NCBI GenBank assembly: GCA_021300095.1
Contig: JAJTHV010000088.1
Span: forward strand, 1 to 64,000
DNA from: Flammeovirgaceae bacterium
Lineage (GTDB): Bacteria > Bacteroidota > Bacteroidia > Cytophagales > Cyclobacteriaceae
Reading direction: 5' to 3'
DNA length: 64,000 nucleotides
Position 1 is the first letter of the stretch. Each line of letters opens with the position of its first letter. The notes beneath the pieces are model-generated. The model ran no database searches and had not been told where the DNA came from. It worked only from the letters and a program-made list of their open reading frames with translations. Made by a program: the position numbers and the translations under genes. Shown here piece after piece: positions 43,813-53,057 of the stretch.

Positions 43813-45780
43813 ATGGAAAAATATTTTCGACTCCTTCTTTTACTTACACTAATTCCGATAAGCCACTGTGCTGCTCAAGAACAGGGGTTTCCATTCGGAA
43901 CAACTGTGACGCTAAGTGATTTAGTAAAGACTCGCAGTGAAGTCGATTCCGCAGCTAGCGCAGTTGTTATTAATGAATTTGGCGAAGCCTATTTTGATAG
44001 CGAATCAGGTCGATTGATTGTAAATATTCATAAGCTAACTAAGATTTTAACAAAAGAGGGCCTTGATGAAGGTAATTTTGAACTCTATCTCAGGATAGGC
44101 GATAAAAGTCAAGATGAATTGGTTTCTATAAAGGGTGTAACTCACTTTTTGAGAGATGGCTCTAAAAATAGTGCAGAGCTCAATCGGAAATCAGTTTTTC
44201 GCGAAAAGAATCCAACCTACGAATTGGTTAAATTCTCCATGCCCAATACGGAAGTTGGCTCAATTGTGGAAGTTATGTATACGATTTCTACCCCATTTAT
44301 CCTAAACTTCTGGCCGTGGGAATTTCAGTCAGACATCCCCAAATTGTATTCGGAATATTGGGCGCAAATTCCTGCAAATTATGCTTACAACATTGCATTG
44401 AGGGGAGCTCTTAAATTGGAAAAAAACGAAAGCCAATTAGTCCGCGATTGCTTTCGTGCCGGAGGAGTATCCGATTGTAGCTTACTAAAATTTGGGATGA
44501 AAAATATACCGGCCTTCAAAGAAGAACAGTATATGACGGCTAAATCCAATTTTTTATCAGCTATAAATTTTGAATTATCTGAAATAAAGTATTTTGATGG
44601 CCGAGTTGATAAAGTAACGAAAGAATGGAAAGATGTTGCCCAAGAACTTTTTGATCACTCAGACTTTGGTGTCCAAATTCGAAAAGCTAAAAACATATTT
44701 GAAGATAACCTATCAGTGATTACGGCCAATGCAAGTGACCCTTTGCTAAAGGCAAAAAGTATTTATTATTGGATACAATCTCACTACGAGTGGAATGAGC
44801 GCTTTGGTAAGTATACCGATAAGGGAACCAAATATACGTTTGACAATAAGAAAGGTAATGTAGGTGATATAAATCTATCATTACTCGGAGCACTACAATC
44901 GGCTGACCTTAATGCCAATCCGGTCATTCTTTCTACACGCGAAAATGGACTTCCAACTTCGCTCTATCCTGTATTAAGCGACTTCAATTATGTAATCGTC
45001 CAGTTGCAGATTGGTGAGGAAAGCTTTTTACTCGATGCAACCGACCCCTACATTCCTTTTGGAATGATTCCTGAACGATGTTTGAATGGTTCAGGACGAC
45101 TCTTGACAAAGAAAGATGCTATCGAAGTGAACCTCATGCCCAAGACTAAGTCGAGAAGTGTTGCAAATCTGTCACTAAAACTTAATAATTCCGGAGACCT
45201 TATTGGGACTCTTCAATTGAAATATTTGGGGTATCAGGCAATTGATAAAAGAAGAAATATCAAATCATTTGCAAGCGAGGCGGCATATGTAAAATCACTT
45301 GGCGATCGCTGGAAGGTTCGAGAAATTCACCAACATAAAATTGAGGGCCTGAATGATTTGGAAGGTGCCCTTACAGAAGAAATGGAAATCGATTTTAACT
45401 CCCACGATGCCTCCAGCGCAGAGCGCATTTATTTCAATCCTTTTATCATTGGACAGTGGAGCTCCAATCCATTCGTTGCCAGTGAACGAAAATATCCGGT
45501 GGATTTTGGTGTAGCGCAAGAAGAAATCATTTTGCTAAACCTTGAGTATCCTGCAGACTATAAGTTGGATGAAATTCCTAAAAACATGGCGCTCGCTATG
45601 CCCGATAAAGGCGGCATGTTTAAATTCAATTTTAATAACATTGGCAACAAGTTAAATATCTACTATTCACTCAACCTCACAAAACCGGTATACGATTCGT
45701 CAGAATATTTTTCGTTGAAAGATTTGTTTGAGCGAATGTTGCAATTAAAACAAACCGATTTAGTGTTTATTAAGTTGTAA
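43813..45780 (+). CDS. DUF3857/transglutaminase-like protein without catalytic Cys or His
   Basis: The start is the ATG at 43813 (MEKYFRLLLLLTLIP), giving a signal peptide and 655 residues. It follows the same plan as its two neighbours, but the catalytic cysteine is Ile353 (GDINLS) and the histidine is Tyr393; Asp408 is kept. The two triad-less members share more with each other (NIPAFKEEQYM/NVPAFKEESYM, ILSTRENG/LLSTRGHG) than with the intact one, so they stem from a later duplication. radA follows 21 bases downstream. Confidence 0.85.
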   Translation: MEKYFRLLLLLTLIPISHCAAQEQGFPFGTTVTLSDLVKTRSEVDSAASAVVINEFGEAYFDSESGRLIVNIHKLTKILTKEGLDEGNFELYLRIGDKSQDELVSIKGVTHFLRDGSKNSAELNRKSVFREKNPTYELVKFSMPNTEVGSIVEVMYTISTPFILNFWPWEFQSDIPKLYSEYWAQIPANYAYNIALRGALKLEKNESQLVRDCFRAGGVSDCSLLKFGMKNIPAFKEEQYMTAKSNFLSAINFELSEIKYFDGRVDKVTKEWKDVAQELFDHSDFGVQIRKAKNIFEDNLSVITANASDPLLKAKSIYYWIQSHYEWNERFGKYTDKGTKYTFDNKKGNVGDINLSLLGALQSADLNANPVILSTRENGLPTSLYPVLSDFNYVIVQLQIGEESFLLDATDPYIPFGMIPERCLNGSGRLLTKKDAIEVNLMPKTKSRSVANLSLKLNNSGDLIGTLQLKYLGYQAIDKRRNIKSFASEAAYVKSLGDRWKVREIHQHKIEGLNDLEGALTEEMEIDFNSHDASSAERIYFNPFIIGQWSSNPFVASERKYPVDFGVAQEEIILLNLEYPADYKLDEIPKNMALAMPDKGGMFKFNFNNIGNKLNIYYSLNLTKPVYDSSEYFSLKDLFERMLQLKQTDLVFIKL

Positions 45781-45801
45781 TTTCGGGCTTCAGTAAAATC
45801 A

Positions 45802-47190
45802 ATGGCCAAATCGAAAACAACTTTCTTCTGTCAAAACTGTGGATATGAATCAGCCAAATGGCTAGGCAAGTGTCCCTCTTGTAACGAGTGGAATTCGTTT
45901 GTAGAAGAAATCGTAGCGAAAGAAGAAACAAACAAAAATGAATGGAAACCAGAACCCGGCAAAGCACGCCAGGAAAAACCGCGCACGCTCAGCGAAATTG
46001 AATCAACCAAAGAAATCAGAGTAGACTCCTCGGATCAGGAACTCAACCGCGTGCTGGGTGGAGGCATAGTATTTGGTTCATTAGTCTTAATTGGTGGTGA
46101 GCCGGGCATCGGAAAATCTACTTTGATGTTGCAGGTGGGTTTGGCTTTGCGCAAACTGAAAGTACTCTATGTCTCGGGCGAAGAGAGTGATCAGCAAATA
46201 AAAATGCGGGCGGAGCGATTGCGAGGTCCTGCAAAAGAAACACACGATCATTTTTTTGTGTTAACTGAAACCAATACAAGAAATATTTTTCAAGCAGTAG
46301 AATCTATTCAACCGCAGCTTCTTATCATCGATTCGATTCAAACACTGCACTCGCACCAACTTGATTCTGTTGCCGGAAGCGTAGGTCAGGTACGCCAATG
46401 TGCTGCAGAGCTCATGAAATTTGCAAAAGAGACGAATACGCCTGTGTTTTTAGTAGGTCACATTACCAAAGATGGAATGCTGGCTGGCCCGAAAGTTTTA
46501 GAGCACATGGTAGATACGGTGCTGCAATTTGAAGGCGATCGTCACTTAGCGTATCGTATTTTGCGCACCACCAAAAACCGTTTCGGCTCAACTTCCGAAA
46601 TCGGCATCTATGAAATGCTAGGCAATGGCTTGCGCGAAGTATCCAACCCATCTGAGATTTTAATTTCACAAAAAGATGGCAACCTGAGTGGAGCAACCAT
46701 TGGTGCGACCATCGAAGGGAATCGTCCCTTATTAATAGAGATTCAATCACTGGTCAGTTCAGCTTCGTATGGCACACCGCAACGCACACCCACAGGCTTC
46801 GATCAAAAGCGATTGAATATGTTGCTGGCCGTTTTAGAAAAGCGATGTGGTTTTCGTATGGGCACGCAAGATGTATTTTTGAATATGGCCGGTGGCATTA
46901 CAGTGGAAGATCCAGCGATTGACTTAGCCATTTGTATCTCCATTATTTCATCGATGGAAGAGATTCCTGTATCTGATAAAATTTGCTTTGCAGCCGAAGT
47001 TGGCTTGGGTGGCGAATTGCGTGCTGTCAATCGAATTGATCAGCGAATATCAGAAGCAGAGAAACTAGGCTTTCAGGAAATTTATATCTCGAAGTACAGC
47101 CACAAGTCACTCGACTTACAGAAAACAAAAATCAAAGTCAAATCCTTTGGCAAACTGACAGAGGTGTTTAAAGAGTTGTTCAATGGATAA
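45802..47190 (+). CDS. radA: DNA repair protein RadA
   Basis: The 462-residue recombination-branch-migration ATPase has an N-terminal zinc finger (CQNCGY then CPSC), Walker A GGEPGIGKST, the RadA-specific KNRFG motif (TKNRFGSTSE) and a Lon-like C-terminal domain ending in KVKSFGKL. It helps extend heteroduplex in homologous recombination. The length is normal for the family. Confidence 0.97.
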   Translation: MAKSKTTFFCQNCGYESAKWLGKCPSCNEWNSFVEEIVAKEETNKNEWKPEPGKARQEKPRTLSEIESTKEIRVDSSDQELNRVLGGGIVFGSLVLIGGEPGIGKSTLMLQVGLALRKLKVLYVSGEESDQQIKMRAERLRGPAKETHDHFFVLTETNTRNIFQAVESIQPQLLIIDSIQTLHSHQLDSVAGSVGQVRQCAAELMKFAKETNTPVFLVGHITKDGMLAGPKVLEHMVDTVLQFEGDRHLAYRILRTTKNRFGSTSEIGIYEMLGNGLREVSNPSEILISQKDGNLSGATIGATIEGNRPLLIEIQSLVSSASYGTPQRTPTGFDQKRLNMLLAVLEKRCGFRMGTQDVFLNMAGGITVEDPAIDLAICISIISSMEEIPVSDKICFAAEVGLGGELRAVNRIDQRISEAEKLGFQEIYISKYSHKSLDLQKTKIKVKSFGKLTEVFKELFNG

Positions 47191-47238
47191 ATTGTGCTGA
47201 ATGTTGTAACTTTCTAATGAAATTTAACAAGGGATCAT

Positions 47239-47469
47239 ATGCAAATGGACGAATTGCGAAAGCAGATACACGGCTATATTGATCAGGCAGATGACCGGTT
47301 TGTCAATTTGGTTCACGCTATGATGATGGCTGATTTAGATGAAGCAACCTTTGAAATTACCGAAGAGACTAAAAAGCTTTTAGATGAGCGACTTCACGCA
47401 CATCAGCAGAAACTCAATGAAGGATCACCTTTAAATGAGGCTTTCGCAAGGATTAATCAGCAACTATGA
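47239..47469 (+). CDS. Antitoxin of a RelE/ParE-type module
   Basis: This 76-residue helical protein resembles addiction-module antitoxins that precede RelE/ParE toxins (MDELRKQIHGYIDQADDRF, then ERLHAHQQKLNEGSPLNEA). Its TGA overlaps the toxin ATG by four bases, the standard layout. The toxin is truncated, so it probably acts as an orphan antitoxin. Confidence 0.7.
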   Translation: MQMDELRKQIHGYIDQADDRFVNLVHAMMMADLDEATFEITEETKKLLDERLHAHQQKLNEGSPLNEAFARINQQL

Positions 47470-47687
47470 CATTGCCCATTGCTTTAAAGTCATGGGCAGA
47501 AGATGATATTTTGGAAGCAGCAAAATGGTATTCTGAACAACAACCAGACTTGGGCAAACGATTTTCTGATGCAGTGTATGAAAAATTGATTGTGATCAAC
47601 GCATTTGGAAGAAGAGAATCAAACTATGATGTTATCTCCCGATTATCAAGAAGTATTAAAGTCGGATATTCAAAAGTATATTCTTGA
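47466..47687 (+). pseudogene. Truncated RelE/ParE-type toxin
   Basis: The first 45 residues fit the family (ALKSWAEDDILEAAKWY, then GKRFSDAVYEKLIVI). After about 47600 the frame departs from the family and runs into the next gene. The second half, with the beta-sheet and basic residues needed for RNA cleavage or gyrase contact, is missing in all three frames. I judge it broken. Confidence 0.65.
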
Positions 47688-48846
47688 AAACGAAGCTATT
47701 GATGTTCAGTCATTAATTCTTAAGGCGGAGAAGATTCATGGAACCCCCACCACCCTTATCGCACATCAAATTACAGGTAGACGAAAAGCGAAATACAAAT
47801 TGCCTACCTGGTATGCAACCCCTCAAATTATTTATCCACCCTCACTCAATCTGGAGCAATCTTCTTCAGAGGCAACTGCTGAATACAAACGCCAATTTTT
47901 GATTCGCCACATTTCTAAAAGAGCAAAGGCAATTGATCTAACGGGTGGATTCGGGATCGACACCTTCTTTTTTTCTGCGATTTTTGATCAGGTGGATTAT
48001 GTAGAACGAAACGAAGAGTTACTCCCCATTGCACAGCACAATCATCTTCAACTTGGCGCGACTAACATTTCTTACCACGCATGTAGCGCAGAAGAAATGA
48101 TTTCCGGATCACCTAAGTGGGATTTTATTTACATCGATCCATCGCGCAGAGATGAAAAAGCCAAAAAGCTGGTTCGACTGGCCGATACACAACCCAACGT
48201 GGTGGAATTGCAACCCAAGCTGTTTGAAAAGACAGATCATATCCTCATCAAAACTTCTCCTTTGCTAGATATTCAGGCCGCTTTACGCGAATTGAAATTC
48301 GTGAAAACGGTAACCATACTTTCGGTTGATAATGAATGCAAAGAATTGTTGTTTTTTGCAAAAAAGGATTTTTTGAATCGTCCTACTATCGAAGCTGTAA
48401 ACATCAACTCATCGGACGGAAGGAACATCGCATTTGAGTTTGATTTTAGAACTGAAGAAGAAACAAATGTGTCGTATTCAGATCCTCTCACTTTTGTTTA
48501 CGAACCCAATGCCTCCATTTTAAAAGCTGGCGCATTTAAATCCATTGCAGCACACTTTCGTTTTCAAAAACTACAGAAAAGCACACATCTTTACACTTCA
48601 TCTCTGTTGATTGAGAATTTCCCCGGGCGTACATTCAAGGTTACAAAATTGCAACCGGATGAGAACGATCTGGCAGCTATTCCCAATCGACAAATCAATG
48701 TGACTACGCGCAATTATCCATTGTCACCGGACGAGATCAAGAAAAAGTACAAATTAAAAGACGGAGGCGAGCAGTTTTTGATTGGATGCAGCGGTGTTCA
48801 CAAAAAGTTTTTGGTGCTGGCACAGCTTATAAAACCACACCCATGA
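47626..48846 (+). CDS. Class I SAM methyltransferase with THUMP-like C-terminal domain
   Basis: ATG at 47626 (or 47629) is used; a TTG at 47605 would overlap the toxin remnant further. The roughly 406 residues have an N-terminal helical region, a Rossmann core with motif I AIDLTGGFGIDT and catalytic IDPSRRD (similar to DPPY-type motifs), and a PG_1098/THUMP-like end. The family is common in Bacteroidota and its RNA target is unknown. It is convergent with a small membrane gene, overlapping by 20 bases. Confidence 0.85.
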   Translation: MMLSPDYQEVLKSDIQKYILENEAIDVQSLILKAEKIHGTPTTLIAHQITGRRKAKYKLPTWYATPQIIYPPSLNLEQSSSEATAEYKRQFLIRHISKRAKAIDLTGGFGIDTFFFSAIFDQVDYVERNEELLPIAQHNHLQLGATNISYHACSAEEMISGSPKWDFIYIDPSRRDEKAKKLVRLADTQPNVVELQPKLFEKTDHILIKTSPLLDIQAALRELKFVKTVTILSVDNECKELLFFAKKDFLNRPTIEAVNINSSDGRNIAFEFDFRTEEETNVSYSDPLTFVYEPNASILKAGAFKSIAAHFRFQKLQKSTHLYTSSLLIENFPGRTFKVTKLQPDENDLAAIPNRQINVTTRNYPLSPDEIKKKYKLKDGGEQFLIGCSGVHKKFLVLAQLIKPHP

Positions 48847-49018
48847 TCCAATAAGCCAGCAAAAAGAAAAGCGAAATCGATCCGTACACTAAAATAATTT
48901 TCTTTCGGTTTTGTACATCTTCCCACCACAGCATTACCCAGGGCTTAAACAAACCGATCACTAAGAACAGCGCAGCCGAAATCGATAGTAATAAAAACAT
49001 CAACCGAAGGTTCTCCAT
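48827..49018 (-). CDS. Small two-helix membrane protein
   Basis: The 63 residues hold two hydrophobic helices (about 5-26 and 40-62) separated by a short polar stretch with the motif WWEDVQNRKK. It has the look of a conserved short Cytophagales membrane protein but no named family. Its stop overlaps the end of the convergent methyltransferase. Confidence 0.65.
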   Translation of the reverse strand: MENLRLMFLLLSISAALFLVIGLFKPWVMLWWEDVQNRKKIILVYGSISLFFLLAYWIMGVVL

Positions 49019-49063
49019 ACCACAAAGTTAACCCGAATTTTTACGTTTCATTTTTCGTACTAG

Positions 49064-49083
49064 CCACAGGCTTCAGCCTGTGG
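49064..49083. repeat. REP-like palindrome
   Basis: CCACAGGCT and AGCCTGTGG pair around TC, making a 9-base-pair hairpin in the divergent gap before mfd. The GC-rich core stands out from the AT-rich flanks and resembles REP units common in many bacteria. Confidence 0.55.
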
Positions 49084-49148
49084 TAAAGAAAAGTTTTTTC
49101 AAAAACCCAAAATTAGAAATCAACATGTGATGATCTTATTTATCGTGG

Positions 49149-49156
49149 TATATTTG
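49149..49156 (+). promoter_or_regulatory. -7 element of mfd
   Basis: TATATTTG matches TANNTTTG perfectly. It lies 16 bases before the TTG start at 49173 and supports that start; the -33 match is poor. Confidence 0.5.
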
Positions 49157-49172
49157 CCGCTCATTTTTTCGG

Positions 49173-52100
49173 TTGAAAGCGGCAGATTTCATTTCTCTTT
49201 ATCGCGCAGACGGTTTTATTCAAACCTTAGCTGAAGGGATTCGTGCGCTCGCTCCGAAGAGCACAGCCTCCAAAGAAGACTCGTCCACTATTCACGTAAA
49301 AGGATTGCATGGCAGTACAGATGCTGTAGTGCTGGCGGCCGTCTACAAAAGTGTGCGCGCCAACCATGTCGTGATCTTGCACGACAAGGAGGAGGCTTCC
49401 TTTTTTATCAACGACTTACAAAACCTATTGGAGGAAAAGGAAATTTTTCTTTTCCCCATGTCCTACAAAAGACCCTACGAGTACGATGAAATAGAAAACG
49501 CGAATGTGCTGATGCGCGCAGAGGTACTCAATCAGTTGAGTAGTCATCCGGAAGGGAATATCATCATCACGTATCCGGAGGCGCTTTCTGAAAAAGTAAT
49601 CAACAAGAAATCGCTCGCATCCAACACCTTTATTGTGCAGAAAGGCGAGCAACTTGACCGCGAGTTTTTGGAAGAGTTTTTGCATACCTACGATTTTGAA
49701 AAAACCGACTTTGTTTTTGAAGCCGGTCAGTTTGCCATTCGTGGAGGCATCATCGATGTGTTTTCGTTTGCCAACGAATTGCCCTTTCGTATCGAATTGT
49801 TCGGCAACGAAGTAGACAGCATCCGCAGCTTTGATCCGGGCTCGCAGCTTTCGGTAGATGTGCTCGAGCGAGTGAGCCTCATGCCCAACGTACAAACCCG
49901 CTTGGTACAAGAAGAGCGGCAATCCATCTTCGATTTCATTTCTGCCACCTCGCGTGTTTGGATAAAAGATGCACGCCTCACGGCCGATATCGTTGGCAAA
50001 TGCTTTGAAAAAGCAAGTCAGAGTTTTGATCGTGTGGTAGCAGAAGGAGGAAATGTGAAAGTGGTGATGGCGCCACATCAACTCTTCGATCCACCAACAG
50101 ATTTTGAAGAACGTCTGGCAAAATTTTCGAAGATCGAATTCGGATCGCGCTTTCACTACCCAGCCGCTAAAACCGTAGAATTCAAAACTTCCGTACAACC
50201 GGCCTTCAACAAAAATTTTGAATTATTAGCAGCTAATTTGTTAGAATATCAACAACAAGGCTTTGGCAACTTTATCGCTGCTGAACAACCCAAACAAGCC
50301 GAGCGCTTGCATGGTGTGTTTGAAGAGATTCATCCCGAACTGAAATTTCAAACGCTTTCTTTTTCGCTCCGTCAGGGATTTGTTGACCACAACCTGAAGG
50401 TAGTATGCTACACCGATCATCAGATTTTTGAACGCTACCACCGCTATAAAAGCAAAGAGAAATTTTCAAAGTCAAAAGCACTCACATTCCGTGAATTGCA
50501 GACCATGCAACCGGGCGATTTCGTCACACACATTGATTACGGTATTGGAAAGTTTGCGGGCCTCGAAAAGAAAGAAGTAAATGGCCGCGAGCAAGAAGCC
50601 ATTCGCCTTATTTTCAGAGACGATGATATTCTATATGTAAGCATTCACGCGCTTCACAAAATTTCGAAATACTCGGGCAAAGATGGTGCTCTTCCTTCCA
50701 TCAGTAAGTTGGGCAGTGGCGAGTGGGATAGCAAAAAAGCAAAAGTCAAGAAGAAGGTAAAAGACATTGCCAAAGAGTTGATCGACTTATATGCCAAGCG
50801 CAAAGGGGCTCCTGGTTTTGCTTACGCAGAAGATGGTTTCCTACAAGCCGAATTGGAGTCGTCATTTATTTACGAAGACACCCCCGATCAGGCGAAAGCC
50901 ACCGAAGATGTAAAGAAAGACATGCAGCAACCGCACCCAATGGATCGACTGGTGTGTGGCGATGTCGGCTTCGGCAAAACGGAAGTAGCTATTCGTGCCG
51001 CATTCAAAGCAGCTACCGAAGGAAAACAAGTGGCTGTACTCGTGCCCACCACCATTCTGGCGATGCAGCACTATCGCACTTTTTCAGAACGTCTTTCCAA
51101 TTTCCCGATTAAGATTGAGTACGTCTCGCGATTCAAAACAGAGAAGGAGATCAAAGAAATTATCAATGAGGTGAAGGAAGGAAAAGTGAACATCATCATC
51201 GGTACACACCGCGTGGTAAGCAAAGATGTGGTATTTAAAGATTTGGGTTTGCTGGTAATCGATGAAGAGCAAAAGTTTGGAGTGAAGGTAAAGGACCGCC
51301 TCAAAGAACTGAAGGTAAATGTAGATGTACTCACCCTCACAGCTACACCCATTCCGCGCACACTGCATTTTTCATTGATGGGCGCACGCGATTTGAGCAT
51401 CATTGCTACACCACCACCCAATCGCCAACCGGTAACCACTGAACTGCACACCTTTGATGAAGTGATCATTCGCGATGCGGTGAGCCATGAATTGAAGCGA
51501 GGAGGTCAGGTGTTTTTTGTGCACAACCGCATCAGCGATATTGAACAAGTTGCCAATATCATTTTTAAACTCGTTCCGGATTCACGTATTGGCATTGCCC
51601 ACGGGCAAATGGATGGCGATAAACTGGAGAAAGTAATGCTCAAGTTTATTGAAGGTGAATACGATGTGTTGGTATCGACCAATATTATCGAATCGGGTTT
51701 AGACATCCCCAACGCAAACACCATTATTATCAATCATGCTAATTTATTTGGCTTGAGCGATCTGCACCAAATGCGTGGCCGCGTGGGGCGTTCCAACAAA
51801 AAGGCATTCTGTTATTTGCTCACACCACCCACTTCCGTGCTCTCCTCCGATTCGCGAAAGCGGTTGGCAGCCTTAGAAGAATTTTCCGATCTGGGCGATG
51901 GCTTTAAAGTGGCGATGCGTGACTTGGATATCCGCGGAGCCGGCAATTTGCTTGGCGCTGAACAGAGTGGGTTCATCACCGACCTGGGTTTCGATACCTA
52001 TCATAAAATTTTGGATGATGCCATTCAGGAACTGAAGGAGACAGAGTTCAAAGATTTGTTTGCCGATGAGTTGCTGGCCAAGGCGAAGCTGATCGTCCAA

Positions 52101-52544
52101 GATTGTGTGATTGAGACGGATCTTGAGATTTTAATTCCAGACACTTATATTAATAATACCAGCGAGCGACTTCAGTTGTATGCTTCGTTGGATAACATTA
52201 AAAACGAGGAAGCCTTGATCAAATTCACCGATTCGCTCCGAGATCGGTTTGGCACCTTGCCTCCTTCGGTAGAACAGCTGATTAATTCCGTTCGCTTACG
52301 CTGGATAGGCGAAGAGTTGGGCTTTGAGAAAATCAGCTTGAAGAATGAAAAAATGCGTGCCTATTTTATCTCCGGAAAGGACGAGTACTTTAAATCAGAG
52401 GTATTTGGCCGGGTTTTGAGGTTTGTTCAGACACATTCTAAAAAATGCCGCATGAAGGATACCTCGGGCAAGTTGATACTGACCATTGAAGACATCACTT
52501 CGGTAGATCAGGCAATTGATTTAATGAAGCCCCTTCTGGCTTAA
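49173..52544 (+). CDS. mfd: Transcription-repair coupling factor
   Basis: The 1123 residues have the Mfd plan: UvrB-like N-terminal domains, an RNA polymerase-interacting domain with the TRCF beta-fold (PGDFVTHIDYGIGKFAGLE near 450), a RecG-like translocase (Walker A GDVGFGKTE, box II DEEQ, TATPIPRT) and the C-terminal TRCF domain. It removes stalled polymerase and recruits UvrA. It starts with TTG; no ATG in the first 100 codons fits the family. Its stop overlaps the convergent small gene by four bases. Confidence 0.97.
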   Translation: MKAADFISLYRADGFIQTLAEGIRALAPKSTASKEDSSTIHVKGLHGSTDAVVLAAVYKSVRANHVVILHDKEEASFFINDLQNLLEEKEIFLFPMSYKRPYEYDEIENANVLMRAEVLNQLSSHPEGNIIITYPEALSEKVINKKSLASNTFIVQKGEQLDREFLEEFLHTYDFEKTDFVFEAGQFAIRGGIIDVFSFANELPFRIELFGNEVDSIRSFDPGSQLSVDVLERVSLMPNVQTRLVQEERQSIFDFISATSRVWIKDARLTADIVGKCFEKASQSFDRVVAEGGNVKVVMAPHQLFDPPTDFEERLAKFSKIEFGSRFHYPAAKTVEFKTSVQPAFNKNFELLAANLLEYQQQGFGNFIAAEQPKQAERLHGVFEEIHPELKFQTLSFSLRQGFVDHNLKVVCYTDHQIFERYHRYKSKEKFSKSKALTFRELQTMQPGDFVTHIDYGIGKFAGLEKKEVNGREQEAIRLIFRDDDILYVSIHALHKISKYSGKDGALPSISKLGSGEWDSKKAKVKKKVKDIAKELIDLYAKRKGAPGFAYAEDGFLQAELESSFIYEDTPDQAKATEDVKKDMQQPHPMDRLVCGDVGFGKTEVAIRAAFKAATEGKQVAVLVPTTILAMQHYRTFSERLSNFPIKIEYVSRFKTEKEIKEIINEVKEGKVNIIIGTHRVVSKDVVFKDLGLLVIDEEQKFGVKVKDRLKELKVNVDVLTLTATPIPRTLHFSLMGARDLSIIATPPPNRQPVTTELHTFDEVIIRDAVSHELKRGGQVFFVHNRISDIEQVANIIFKLVPDSRIGIAHGQMDGDKLEKVMLKFIEGEYDVLVSTNIIESGLDIPNANTIIINHANLFGLSDLHQMRGRVGRSNKKAFCYLLTPPTSVLSSDSRKRLAALEEFSDLGDGFKVAMRDLDIRGAGNLLGAEQSGFITDLGFDTYHKILDDAIQELKETEFKDLFADELLAKAKLIVQDCVIETDLEILIPDTYINNTSERLQLYASLDNIKNEEALIKFTDSLRDRFGTLPPSVEQLINSVRLRWIGEELGFEKISLKNEKMRAYFISGKDEYFKSEVFGRVLRFVQTHSKKCRMKDTSGKLILTIEDITSVDQAIDLMKPLLA

Positions 52545-52792
52545 TACCCAATATCGGCCAGGGAAATGGAATCCGCATAAACATGCAATCCATACACATC
52601 CTCAAATGCATTGATCATCAAAACCTTCTTATATTTTGAAGAATAGTAGACTTCTACAAAGAAATTTTCAGTCTGATAGAGATAAACGGTAGCATCTCCC
52701 AACTTTCTGGACATTAAATATTGAGTGGAATTAATGACCAAATCGCACTTTTTTTCAAAACTGGAGGTCATAAAATCTTCGAGCGTAATCAT
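52541..52792 (-). CDS. Small hypothetical protein (83 aa)
   Basis: This soluble 83-residue protein has two cysteine-containing strands near the N-terminus and an aromatic-rich middle (YLYQTENFFVEVYY). I recognise no family; it could be a small alpha/beta regulator. Convergent with mfd, with overlapping stops. Confidence 0.6.
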   Translation of the reverse strand: MITLEDFMTSSFEKKCDLVINSTQYLMSRKLGDATVYLYQTENFFVEVYYSSKYKKVLMINAFEDVYGLHVYADSISLADIGY

Positions 52793-52995
52793 ATTTATAT
52801 AAATACGCTGATAGAGTGCTGAAAGTGTGCCAACCCTTAATTAAGCCTGAAAAGGCACTATCTCACCCGATTGAATGTTCATTAAGAGAAATTTATTCCC
52901 AAAATGGTAAAGCAATAACCGTCAACTTTCTGCCGTTAACTAATCGTGTTCCAATGTCGTAGTTCTATTAAGGATTTATCAAAAAAACGCTACGC

Positions 52996-53028
52996 TTTGG
53001 AAAACATGTATTTATCTCTTTATATTAG
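52996..53028 (+). promoter_or_regulatory. Promoter of gldJ
   Basis: TTTG (52996-52999), 21 bases and TATATTAG (53021-53028) match the Bacteroidota consensus with one mismatch in the -7. It starts 62 bases before the ATG at 53058, leaving a short leader. Apart from this, the 265-base gap (52793-53057) shows nothing I can name. Confidence 0.5.
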
Positions 53029-53057
53029 CGGTTACTTTGATCTATAACCAAAAGCAA

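Noticed and set aside
49425-50198. 257-residue frame antisense to mfd
   Set aside because: Inside the Mfd coding sequence, with no recognisable motif; Mfd is certain.
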